Shown piece by piece: positions 25,901 through 33,735 of a DNA stretch of 53,820 nt. The position numbers and the translations under genes were made by a program. Under the pieces are notes generated by a model, which was not told where the DNA came from, ran no database searches, and saw only the letters and a list, made by a program, of their open reading frames with translations. Numbering within the stretch: the stretch's first letter is position 1; every line of letters starts with the position of its first letter. The DNA is from SAR324 cluster bacterium (GTDB lineage: Bacteria; SAR324; NAC60-12), in the NCBI GenBank assembly GCA_015232315.1, contig JADFZZ010000034.1, positions 1-53,820 of the forward strand, in the 5' to 3' direction.

Positions 25901-27553
25901 ATGAATGAGGACCCCAATTCTAAAAACTGGAAATTTGACCTGAAATTTCCTCGTGTGACCGATATTCCCTCTGAATTCTCGAATCCTCGCCAAATCACTT
26001 CATGCCAATATCTGATCGATGGAGATATTCCGCGGTGGGAAGGGCCATTTCAGGAAATTTTTTCACCTGTTCAACTTGAACAGCAGGATGGCATTACACC
26101 TTACAAACTGGGAAGCTATCCTTTGCTCGATTCAGAAGAAGCGTTCCATGCCTTGAAATCCGCGGTAAAAGCCTACAATGATGGCCGGGGTCTCTGGCCC
26201 TCCATGAGTACGACCATGCGGATTGAGTATGTGGAAAGTTTCATCAAGCGTGTCCTCAAACAAAAACACAACATTCTTGCACTGATGATGTGGAGTTTGG
26301 GAAAACCACTGGCACATGCTGAAAAAGAGTTTGAACTGGCACTGAACTATATTGAGGATACGGTCAGAATCATGAAAAGCCTGATCAACGACACCTCCCG
26401 GTTTTTTCTGGATGATGATGCCATGCTGCATATCCATCGTTATCCGGTCGGGGTGGTTCTGATTGGTGTGGAATCCAGCCAGCCGTTGCTGGACTTGTTC
26501 ATGATGATCATACCAGCCCTGATTCTGGGAAATTCACTGATCATTCGTGCGCCTGAATATGGCGGGATGATCTTTACCCCCCTGCTCAATCCGTTTCGTG
26601 ATTCCTTTCCACGAGGCGTGGTCAACGTGATTTGCGGCAACAATGATGAAGTGATTGTGCCTCTGCTAAACTCACGCAGAATCCACTCTTTAGGCTTTGC
26701 CTGGCACAGTTCGGTGACCACCAGGATTCTTTCCCGTCATCCTGCGCCCTGGAATCTGCATTCTGTGTTTCGCCATGAATCAAAAAATGTGGCCCTCATT
26801 CTGGCAGACGCGGATGTGGATGAAGCGCTGGAAGATTGTGTTCAGGATTTTCTGGGCTTCAGTGGACAATACCGGAGTACCTTCAAAATTCTGTTTGTTC
26901 ATGAAAAAGTTCTGCAGGAAGTGCAACAAAAACTGATACAAAAAATTGATAACAATAAAATTGGCTTTCCCTGGGAACCAGACGTGAACATCACGCCGTT
27001 GTGGGGCGAGGGACGGGTGCAGGATCTGGAAGAAATGATCCGAGACGCTGTGGAAAAAGGCGCTTCTGTCATCAATCCGCATGGAGGGGAATCGTTGCAT
27101 GGCTTTATGTATCCTGCGGTGGTTTCCGGAATCACAGAAAAAATGAGAATGTACAGCGAAGCTCACAAGGGCCCTGTGATTCCCATCATCGCCTTCGAAC
27201 ACGTTGAAACCCTGTTGCAGTATGTGATCCATGCCTATGAAATTTATCAGGTCAGCATTTTTGGCAACGACAGTGAAAGTATTGCCAATCTGGTCGATTT
27301 GCTACTGCACCATGTGGACTGGATCAACATCAACAGTGCTGGAAAGTCTCAGATTGAAGACATACAGTTCAGTCAGAAACAACAGATTGCCCAGAAAATT
27401 CATCCGATTGTTGAATCACTCAATATATTTTCCAGCTATTCTCTGGTGACCACCGAAGATCTTCCCCAAAACCGCAATATTCTCAGAGAAATTGTGGAAG
27501 ACACCAAATCCAGTTTTATTCATGGAGATCCTGATAAACCTGAATTGCTGTGA
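25901..27553 (+). CDS. aldehyde dehydrogenase-fold protein lacking catalytic residues (probable pseudoenzyme)
   Basis: 550 residues from the ATG at 25901; the frame is open further upstream but without homologous sequence. ALDH landmarks align end to end: PVGVVLIGVESSQPLLDLF, ALILGNSLIIRAPE, FPRGVVNVICGNN, ALILADADVDEAL, FLGFSGQYRSTFKIL, GFMYPAVVSGI, GPVIPII and WININSAGK. The residue at the catalytic Glu position is R291 and at the nucleophilic Cys position R325, exactly the 34-residue spacing of active enzymes; the oxyanion Asn is Ser and the cofactor Lys is Arg. Closest in style to GapN-type dehydrogenases. Full length and uninterrupted, so a maintained non-catalytic role is likely. Confidence 0.85.
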   Translation: MNEDPNSKNWKFDLKFPRVTDIPSEFSNPRQITSCQYLIDGDIPRWEGPFQEIFSPVQLEQQDGITPYKLGSYPLLDSEEAFHALKSAVKAYNDGRGLWPSMSTTMRIEYVESFIKRVLKQKHNILALMMWSLGKPLAHAEKEFELALNYIEDTVRIMKSLINDTSRFFLDDDAMLHIHRYPVGVVLIGVESSQPLLDLFMMIIPALILGNSLIIRAPEYGGMIFTPLLNPFRDSFPRGVVNVICGNNDEVIVPLLNSRRIHSLGFAWHSSVTTRILSRHPAPWNLHSVFRHESKNVALILADADVDEALEDCVQDFLGFSGQYRSTFKILFVHEKVLQEVQQKLIQKIDNNKIGFPWEPDVNITPLWGEGRVQDLEEMIRDAVEKGASVINPHGGESLHGFMYPAVVSGITEKMRMYSEAHKGPVIPIIAFEHVETLLQYVIHAYEIYQVSIFGNDSESIANLVDLLLHHVDWININSAGKSQIEDIQFSQKQQIAQKIHPIVESLNIFSSYSLVTTEDLPQNRNILREIVEDTKSSFIHGDPDKPELL

Positions 27554-27932
27554 TTTAAAGTGAGTTCAGTGGCACCCCTAATCATGAATTCACAATAATT
27601 CGTCGCTGTCGCTTAATTCAAAGTATCTGACACAATTATCAAATTCTGTTTTTTATTTTTTCAACAGAAGATTGGACCGTATAGTTTTTAGAATGGGAAT
27701 CTATCGGTTGGGCTATCAACGTAAGCCGATACACTTTGTAAATTCAATGAATTAGAGAACCCATGCAAGGTCAGGCAGGACGGACAATTTTGTCTACAAT
27801 TTTACGACCATCTGTATCGGGTTAAGTTGGTAGCCGAAAATGGCAGCATAAACAGTATGTTAAAAAATCAGTCTGCTTTTAAAAATGAACTTTTAACCTT
27901 TGGAAGGTGAGAAAGTATAGATCAGCTAAAAG
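27554..27932. other. intergenic region with one copy of the GTCGCTGTCGC repeat
   Basis: AT-rich gap between convergent genes. The repeat core GTCGCTGTCGCTTA lies at 27602-27615. No open frame with a start site, RNA gene or clear terminator was found in the rest. Confidence 0.6.
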
Positions 27933-29324
27933 TCAGGAAATCGCCTGAATTTCTTCTCCGTGAGTGACTGTTTCAGGACGGTATAGCGATTTCAAAATCC
28001 CGCCGATAAACAAAATCACACCAAACACTGTGATCAATCCACCAAGGCCCATCAAGGTCATACCGGCGATTTTTTGCCAATGATCCAGTCCTTGAGCCGC
28101 ACCAGGAACTTTTCTGGCAACTCCGTGAGATCCAGCCCAGAACATGCCGGTTACAAAAAAAGCACCGCCCAATCCGCAGAGAACCGGTTGCCAGCGTAAA
28201 AAACGCCAGGTCAATTTCCGTCCATTCAGGAATGGGAGCAACTCAAAACTGGCTCCCATGAAGGCGATGGTCACAGCACCTATCACCCCATGATAATGTG
28301 CTGGAATGGTTGTATTGCTGGAATCAATCATTGTCCCGACGATGCCGCCATAACCAAACAGTCCCATCGAAATGAGCACTGAAAGCAGGCGAGGATCCCC
28401 CCAGGGCGTTTCATTCCGTCGATTCCAGAGCAGGCGGGTGATACCCGCGGCGGTCAAAATGACACTGCCCCCTAAGCCCCATCGCATGAGAAATGTGAAA
28501 GCGTTGGTCAGTTCAGGAGTCCCGGTGTCCCAAATGAAATAGAAGAACGGACCTGGAAGAGCAAACAGGGGAATCAATCCCAATAATCCATAAATCAAAA
28601 AATCCGGAAGAATGGTCTGCTGGTAAATCCGATGGATCAGAAAAATCCAGCAAGATAGCATGGCCAGTGTATTGACCGCCTGAAGGAGGTGTCCTCCGCC
28701 CCAGAATACAGTTTCAAACGCATTGAGCGAGTGAGACAGGGGGGCCATTTGATAATATGCCAGTCCAATGCAGCAAAGAGCCAAAATGAAAGTGATTCCG
28801 GCGCAACGTGTACCGAACGCGAAAAAAGGCTCAAGCGGCACACAATTCTGTTTTTTCATCAGAAATGGCAGACTCACACTCAAGGCCGCGCCAGAAAAAA
28901 ACAGAAACAAGGCTGTGAAAAACAAGGGATGATCGAGTACAGGTACATAATTTGACATGATGGGTGTTCCTTCACCAATAAAGGGAACCATAACCATCAG
29001 CAAGGTACCCACAACCTGAAGCGTCAAGCCTGACTGACCCACCCTTTTGATCAGAGTCTGAGGGCCTGTTTTTAATTGAAAACTGAGCACATACAACAGA
29101 CTGATAAACGCCAGAAACCAGATGACAATCGCCAGGTTCACGTGTATGACCAAGGCCACATAAAAGAAATTTTTATTTCCCATCAATTCATGGAACCATG
29201 GTGTTCTGGCACCTGCGGCAAACAAGGCAAACATTTCCGCAAATACAATGGTGAAGATGGCAAGAGACAACCAGTTTCTGGCTAAACGGATCTGCTCCGG
29301 ATGAAGAGATTGATCATGTTTCAT
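27933..29324 (-). CDS. heme-copper-oxidase-like subunit I membrane protein without the CuB HH pair
   Basis: 463 residues with about 12 hydrophobic helices. His residues typical of the superfamily: H61 in helix II (VIHVNLAIVIW, cbb3-like), H212 in WGGGHLLQ (helix VI CuB ligand position), and H343/H345 in AHYHGVIGAV (high- and low-spin heme ligands in helix X); H400 follows in GSHGVA. No adjacent His-His pair appears in the helix VII region (LFALPGPFFYFIW). No subunit II or III gene is nearby. It could be a divergent oxidase or NO-reductase-like protein, or a heme-binding sensor. Probably a single-gene transcript; a perfect palindrome lies about 95 bp upstream. Confidence 0.75.
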   Translation of the reverse strand: MKHDQSLHPEQIRLARNWLSLAIFTIVFAEMFALFAAGARTPWFHELMGNKNFFYVALVIHVNLAIVIWFLAFISLLYVLSFQLKTGPQTLIKRVGQSGLTLQVVGTLLMVMVPFIGEGTPIMSNYVPVLDHPLFFTALFLFFSGAALSVSLPFLMKKQNCVPLEPFFAFGTRCAGITFILALCCIGLAYYQMAPLSHSLNAFETVFWGGGHLLQAVNTLAMLSCWIFLIHRIYQQTILPDFLIYGLLGLIPLFALPGPFFYFIWDTGTPELTNAFTFLMRWGLGGSVILTAAGITRLLWNRRNETPWGDPRLLSVLISMGLFGYGGIVGTMIDSSNTTIPAHYHGVIGAVTIAFMGASFELLPFLNGRKLTWRFLRWQPVLCGLGGAFFVTGMFWAGSHGVARKVPGAAQGLDHWQKIAGMTLMGLGGLITVFGVILFIGGILKSLYRPETVTHGEEIQAIS

Positions 29325-29416
29325 AGCTAACCTTATTTACTGTTGAAATAGGCTTCAGAATAACGCATGAGTCCATGCATGAGATTCCGCATTGTGCCAA
29401 GTTTCACGCAGTCCTG

Positions 29417-29434
29417 TTATGACAATTGTCATAA
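29417..29434. promoter_or_regulatory. perfect 18-bp palindrome, candidate operator
   Basis: TTATGACAATTGTCATAA is a perfect palindrome about 95 bp upstream of the heme-copper-oxidase-like start. Its half-site spacing resembles operators of CRP/FNR-type dimers (TGAC-N4-GTCA arrangement). The cognate regulator is not in the window. Confidence 0.5.
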
Positions 29435-29437
29435 TAA

Positions 29438-29451
29438 GTCGCTGTCGCTTA
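29438..29451 (+). repeat. GTCGCTGTCGCTTA dispersed repeat core
   Basis: Same 14-base sequence as 27602-27615, also preceded by AATAA-type sequence; the first 11 bases recur at 16439. The two copies flank the oxidase-like gene in direct orientation. The rest of the gap to 29755 holds the palindrome and a GC-rich repeat-like stretch near 29546-29580, with no supported gene. Confidence 0.6.
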
Positions 29452-29755
29452 TAATTGGAACTCCTGGTTATTTTATGCATGATGGTTCACCTGGGCCTGT
29501 CGGGACATATAATGGATTCGTCTGTTTATTAAGTTGATGACATTGCCTGAAGGCCCCCTTGGCGAGGGCTCGCTACAGGGTCGTTTAATTTTCGAAAAAT
29601 GGTTCCGTACACCGATTTCGCCCTTGCTTTTCGCATGGTGAACATGGCAATCATTACATAAAGGACACAGTTTATTCACTGTTTTCTGAAAGGATTCCTG
29701 AATATCCCCAATCAAAATCCGACGTTGTAACCCATGCAAATTCAAAGCAGGTGGA

Positions 29756-32700
29756 ATGATTAAAATCTCAAAATTAATGATGCTGTTGATTTCTATGCTC
29801 TTTGTGGGTTGTCAACAACAATATTCAGGAAAAATCCCACCCAGAGCCATCAATGGCGTGCTGGATTTATCCGGTTGGAATTTTGAGAAAGACGGACCTG
29901 TTAATCTGGATGGCGAATGGGAATTTTATTGGAAGAAATTGCTGGAAGAACAAAATTTTGAGGCTGAAGAGTTACCCCGGAAAACAGGTTTGATAACGAT
30001 TCCTTCGGTTTGGAACAATGGTGCGATGGATGGAATAAAGCTGGGTCCAGATGGATATGCCACGTTCAAACTGGAAATCAAAAATCTGGCTGGTGATGGC
30101 GTAATGGCTTTAAAAATTCCGGAAATGGGAAATGCCTATCAGCTCTGGATCAATCAGAAAAAACTGGCCTCAAACGGAGTGGTTGGCACCAGTAAAGAAG
30201 CGATGATTCCATTATGGTTACCTCAGGTCGTAGCCTTCAATGTTCATGCAACATCTCATCAGTTGATTCTTCATGTTTCCAACTATGTTCATCGACATGG
30301 CGGCATTAAAAAGAGTTTGATCCTTGGAGAAAACCAGCAGATTCAAAACATCCGGGAGAGAAGGGTGTCATTGGAACTGTTCCTGTTTGGAAGCCTGTTA
30401 ATCATGGGCCTGTATCATCTGGGGCTGGATGCCCTCAGAAGAAAAGATCCTTCTGCGTTATATTTTGGATTCTTCTGTCTCCTGGTGGCCGTCCGTATTC
30501 TGACATCTGGAGAGCGACTTCTTGTGTTCTATTTTGAGCCACCATGGGAACTCACCATGAAGCTGGACTCTCTCGGGTTTTATTTGGCTGTGCCCATATT
30601 CAATTTATTCATCTACTCGCTCTTTCCCGGAGAATTCTGGAAGCCGTTTGTTAAAATCTCACTGGTTTTGGGGGGATTGTTCAGTTTGGTCGTTCTGTTG
30701 ACTCCAGCGAATATATACACCACCTATACCCTTGTTCCCTATCAGGTCATTGCTTTAATCCATATGGGGTATGGATTCTATGTGTTGGGGCAGGCTGTTT
30801 TCAGAAAAAGGGAGGGATCGCTATTGTTTCTCCTGGGATGCCTCATTCTGTTTTTCGCCATGATCAATGATATTTTATATGGGCGAATGATGCTCCACAC
30901 CGGCGATTGGATGCCCGTTGCCCAGTTTCTCTTTATCTTCTGTCAATCCCTTGTGCTCTTCAAACGGTTCTCCAAAGCGTTTACCGTTTCAGAAGAATTA
31001 TCAGAAAAACTGGAACAAAAAGTGGCCGAACGTACCGATGAACTCCATCAGTCACTTCAGATCACTCAGCGAAAAGAACAGGAAATCACTCATATCAATC
31101 AGGTCGTTCAGGTGATAAATTCCACACTGGAACTGGATAAAGTCATGGAATCCATCATGGACGCCTTACATGAGATTTTTCAATTCAGTGCTATTAGTAT
31201 CCAATTGGTGAATGAGGCGGAAAACCGTTTGGATATTTACAGCGTTTATGGGGAAGGTGTGAGCGAAGATGATATCAAAAAATGGAGAGGACTACACATT
31301 TCTTTAACAGAAGATAGCATTTCCAATTATGTGTTAAAGTCAATGGAACCGTCTTATTTTCCTGACGTGACACCTGAATTGCCCATGACTGCGGTTGACA
31401 GGAAAATCTACGAAGTAAAGCCTTTCAGTTCATATTTAGCTCATCCTCTGGTCGTGCACAATAAAGCCATCGGAGTTCTGTGTTTCTTCAGTATGACGAA
31501 ACATTTCGATTTAGAAGACGAGGACATCCTCAAAATCCAGCGTTATGTCACTCAGATTGCAACATCGATCAATAACGCCCGACTGTACGAAGATTTGAAA
31601 ACCTCCCAGATGCAAATCCTGGTGAGCAACAAAAAGCTGGAAGAACTGGATAATGCCAGAGAACAATTTTTGAAGAAAATGAATATTCTGGATGAGAAAT
31701 ATTTTCCCTCCATCAAAGAAAAATTGAACAATCTGTTGACTGGTGCAGAATCCAACAGCAAGGAACTTGTGCGTCAGGCTGTCCGGGATATGCATTCCAT
31801 TGATGAAGCCTTATTACCCTTCAGGTCATTGTTCATCACCGAACAGGCGATCCAGAGCAAGCAGGTTTTATTGGCAGAAACCAACAAAAAACAGCAGATC
31901 ATTGCCCAAATGGCTTTGGGCGGCACAGGGGTGGAACTGGATATTGTTTCCGACATGGAGCAGGGACTACGTTGTCTTGATGAAAAGAAGTATGACATTA
32001 TTTGCAGTAATTCGGAGTTGGTTGAACTCACCCGTCATGCGGTTGAAAAATTTCCTGATATTAAATCAGTGTTCATGACCTCTGAAGATGCCACAAACTA
32101 CCTGCCTCTATTAAAAAAATATCCCTTTTTATCCAATATTGTTTCACAGAACGAAGAAGATCGAACCTTTACCCTCAAAAACATTTCAACCACGATCAGT
32201 AAATTGATCACGAACGATCTGTTTGGACTGGAAAAATACTTGAATTGGGGGGTTGATGTTCATCAAAAGTCCATTGGCAACAGTGAGGTTCGAACTGAGT
32301 TGGTTGATGAAATGGAACAATACTTTACGAAACTGGGCGTGCGTCGCCCCATTCTAAAAAAATGTTCGATGGTTGTTGAAGAATTGTTGATGAACGCGAT
32401 CTATGACGCACCTGTGGATGCGGAGGGAAAATCCCTGTATAATCATTTGCCACGCACCGAAAAACTGGAATTAAAACCGGAAGAACAGGCAACCTTCCGT
32501 TATGCCTGTGATGGACTTTTATTAGCCGTTTCAGTGGAAGACCCTTTTGGCGCCTTTCATCGAGAAACGATTCTTAAATACCTGGCCAGTTGTTACGAGG
32601 GCAGAGAGGGCACGCTACAACAAAACAAGGGGGGCGCAGGTCGTGGACTCTTTCAAATCATCGAAACGTCCGACCTGGTTGTGTTTAATGTCAAACCCAA

Positions 32701-32791
32701 AGTTCGTACTGAAGTGGTTGTTATTTTCAATATTGATCCCAATAAACCCAAAAGTGCCAAAACCACTTCGTTCCATTATTTTTATGGATGA
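29756..32791 (+). CDS. 7TMR-DISM/GAF lipoprotein sensor with pseudo-receiver and serine-kinase-like ATPase
   Basis: 1011 residues. Lipoprotein signal with lipobox LFVGC (C19). Extracytoplasmic 7TMR-DISMED2-like beta domain about 35-200, seven membrane helices about 205-410, coiled coil 410-450, GAF domain about 455-615, helical linker, then a receiver-like domain about 710-820 in which the phosphoacceptor Asp is N752 (YDIICSNS). The C-terminal ATPase (about 840-1011) is HATPase_c_2/RsbW-like (VVEELLMNAIYD and GGAGRGLFQII) without a HisKA His. Output may therefore be Ser/Thr phosphorylation of an anti-sigma partner or a non-kinase switch. Heads the signalling island; separated from the B12 gene by a 304-bp repeat-bearing gap. 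Confidence 0.85.
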   Translation: MIKISKLMMLLISMLFVGCQQQYSGKIPPRAINGVLDLSGWNFEKDGPVNLDGEWEFYWKKLLEEQNFEAEELPRKTGLITIPSVWNNGAMDGIKLGPDGYATFKLEIKNLAGDGVMALKIPEMGNAYQLWINQKKLASNGVVGTSKEAMIPLWLPQVVAFNVHATSHQLILHVSNYVHRHGGIKKSLILGENQQIQNIRERRVSLELFLFGSLLIMGLYHLGLDALRRKDPSALYFGFFCLLVAVRILTSGERLLVFYFEPPWELTMKLDSLGFYLAVPIFNLFIYSLFPGEFWKPFVKISLVLGGLFSLVVLLTPANIYTTYTLVPYQVIALIHMGYGFYVLGQAVFRKREGSLLFLLGCLILFFAMINDILYGRMMLHTGDWMPVAQFLFIFCQSLVLFKRFSKAFTVSEELSEKLEQKVAERTDELHQSLQITQRKEQEITHINQVVQVINSTLELDKVMESIMDALHEIFQFSAISIQLVNEAENRLDIYSVYGEGVSEDDIKKWRGLHISLTEDSISNYVLKSMEPSYFPDVTPELPMTAVDRKIYEVKPFSSYLAHPLVVHNKAIGVLCFFSMTKHFDLEDEDILKIQRYVTQIATSINNARLYEDLKTSQMQILVSNKKLEELDNAREQFLKKMNILDEKYFPSIKEKLNNLLTGAESNSKELVRQAVRDMHSIDEALLPFRSLFITEQAIQSKQVLLAETNKKQQIIAQMALGGTGVELDIVSDMEQGLRCLDEKKYDIICSNSELVELTRHAVEKFPDIKSVFMTSEDATNYLPLLKKYPFLSNIVSQNEEDRTFTLKNISTTISKLITNDLFGLEKYLNWGVDVHQKSIGNSEVRTELVDEMEQYFTKLGVRRPILKKCSMVVEELLMNAIYDAPVDAEGKSLYNHLPRTEKLELKPEEQATFRYACDGLLLAVSVEDPFGAFHRETILKYLASCYEGREGTLQQNKGGAGRGLFQIIETSDLVVFNVKPKVRTEVVVIFNIDPNKPKSAKTTSFHYFYG

Positions 32792-32796
32792 TTTTT

Positions 32797-32947
32797 GGCA
32801 CCTTTCAAAATCAGTCAAAAGTACGTTACAGTTTGCCTGTGTCATCCCGACAGAGCGAGGACCGAGCGACGAGGGATCTTGAAGCGTGGTGAACCGGATC
32901 TCTCCTTCGTCGAGATGACAAACGTCAACGGGGATTTGAAAGGTGCC
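32797..32947. repeat. nested MITE-like palindromic element
   Basis: The outer 13-bp arms GGCACCTTTCAAA (32797-32809) and TTTGAAAGGTGCC (32935-32947) are perfect inverted repeats. Inside, GTCATCCCGAC (32841) and GTCGAGATGAC (32909-32919) form a second inverted pair of the widespread GTCATCCCGA...GAGGGATCT repeat class. A diverged copy of the outer arm occurs near 52975. Confidence 0.75.
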
Positions 32948-33095
32948 TTATTTTTTGAATGTTCATAAGTTATTTTTTGAGCGTTCCTTGGGATGACACG
33001 GAGACCTGAATAGCCGAAATATGGAACCGTGCCTGTTTCCCTATTATTTTGTCACGGAGACACCATGACCTTTGCTTCATTAACAGGAGTGAACT

Positions 33096-33734
33096 ATGAC
33101 GACTACAGAAGAACAGTATAACAATTATCTTTCTTTTCTACTTTCAGGCAACAAAACTGAATGCACAAAGATTATCAGGGAACTGATTGATCAGAAAATC
33201 GCTGTTAAAGATTTATATCTTAATTTTTTTCAGAGATCCATGTACCAGGTGGGCAGTCTGTGGGAGCATAACAAAATTTCTGTTGCGGTTGAACACATGG
33301 CGACCGCCATGACTGAAAGCCTGTTGAATTTGGCATATCCGTTGATATTTTCCGCGGAGCATTGTGGCAAAAGTGCCATCATCAGTTGTGTCACCAAAGA
33401 GTATCATCAAATTGGCGCGAAAATGGTCGCGGATATTTTTGAATTGAATGGATGGGATGGATACTTTGTGGGAGCCAATACGCCTACCGAAGAACTCCTG
33501 AAAATGATTGATGAAAAGAACCCTGATATGCTGGCGCTCTCCATGAGTCTTTATTTCAGTTTAGGGTGGATGGAGGAAATGCTTCAGGCTGTATCCGCGA
33601 CATATCCAAAGTTGGATATCATTGTGGGTGGGCAGGGTTTTTTATGGGGAGGACTGGATACGCTCAATAAATATCCTCAAGTGGAATATGTGGATTCCAT
33701 TATCAAATTGGAACAATTAATTAAAAAGGGATAA
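33096..33734 (+). CDS. stand-alone B12-binding protein with CarH-type light-sensor motifs
   Basis: 212 residues. N-terminal four-helix B12-cap domain (about 5-90) with W56 followed by nine residues and E66-H67, the Wx9EH motif that covers adenosylcobalamin in CarH/LitR photoreceptors. Rossmann-type B12 domain (about 92-212) with lower-ligand His H104 in KEYHQIG (ExHxxG), SMSL and IVGGQGF. There is no MerR DNA-binding domain and no methyltransferase partner. Output is probably by contact with the PAS kinase, whose gene starts 1 bp after this stop. It may also be a general corrinoid sensor. AGGAGTG precedes the start. Confidence 0.85.
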   Translation: MTTTEEQYNNYLSFLLSGNKTECTKIIRELIDQKIAVKDLYLNFFQRSMYQVGSLWEHNKISVAVEHMATAMTESLLNLAYPLIFSAEHCGKSAIISCVTKEYHQIGAKMVADIFELNGWDGYFVGANTPTEELLKMIDEKNPDMLALSMSLYFSLGWMEEMLQAVSATYPKLDIIVGGQGFLWGGLDTLNKYPQVEYVDSIIKLEQLIKKG

Positions 33735-33735
33735 C

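Noticed and set aside
29473-29745. 90-residue minus-strand frame with a CxxCH (CNDCH) heme-like motif upstream of the oxidase-like gene
   Set aside because: The rest of the frame includes translated repeat-like DNA (PSPRGPSGN region), there is no signal peptide for a cytochrome c, and no convincing ribosome binding site.
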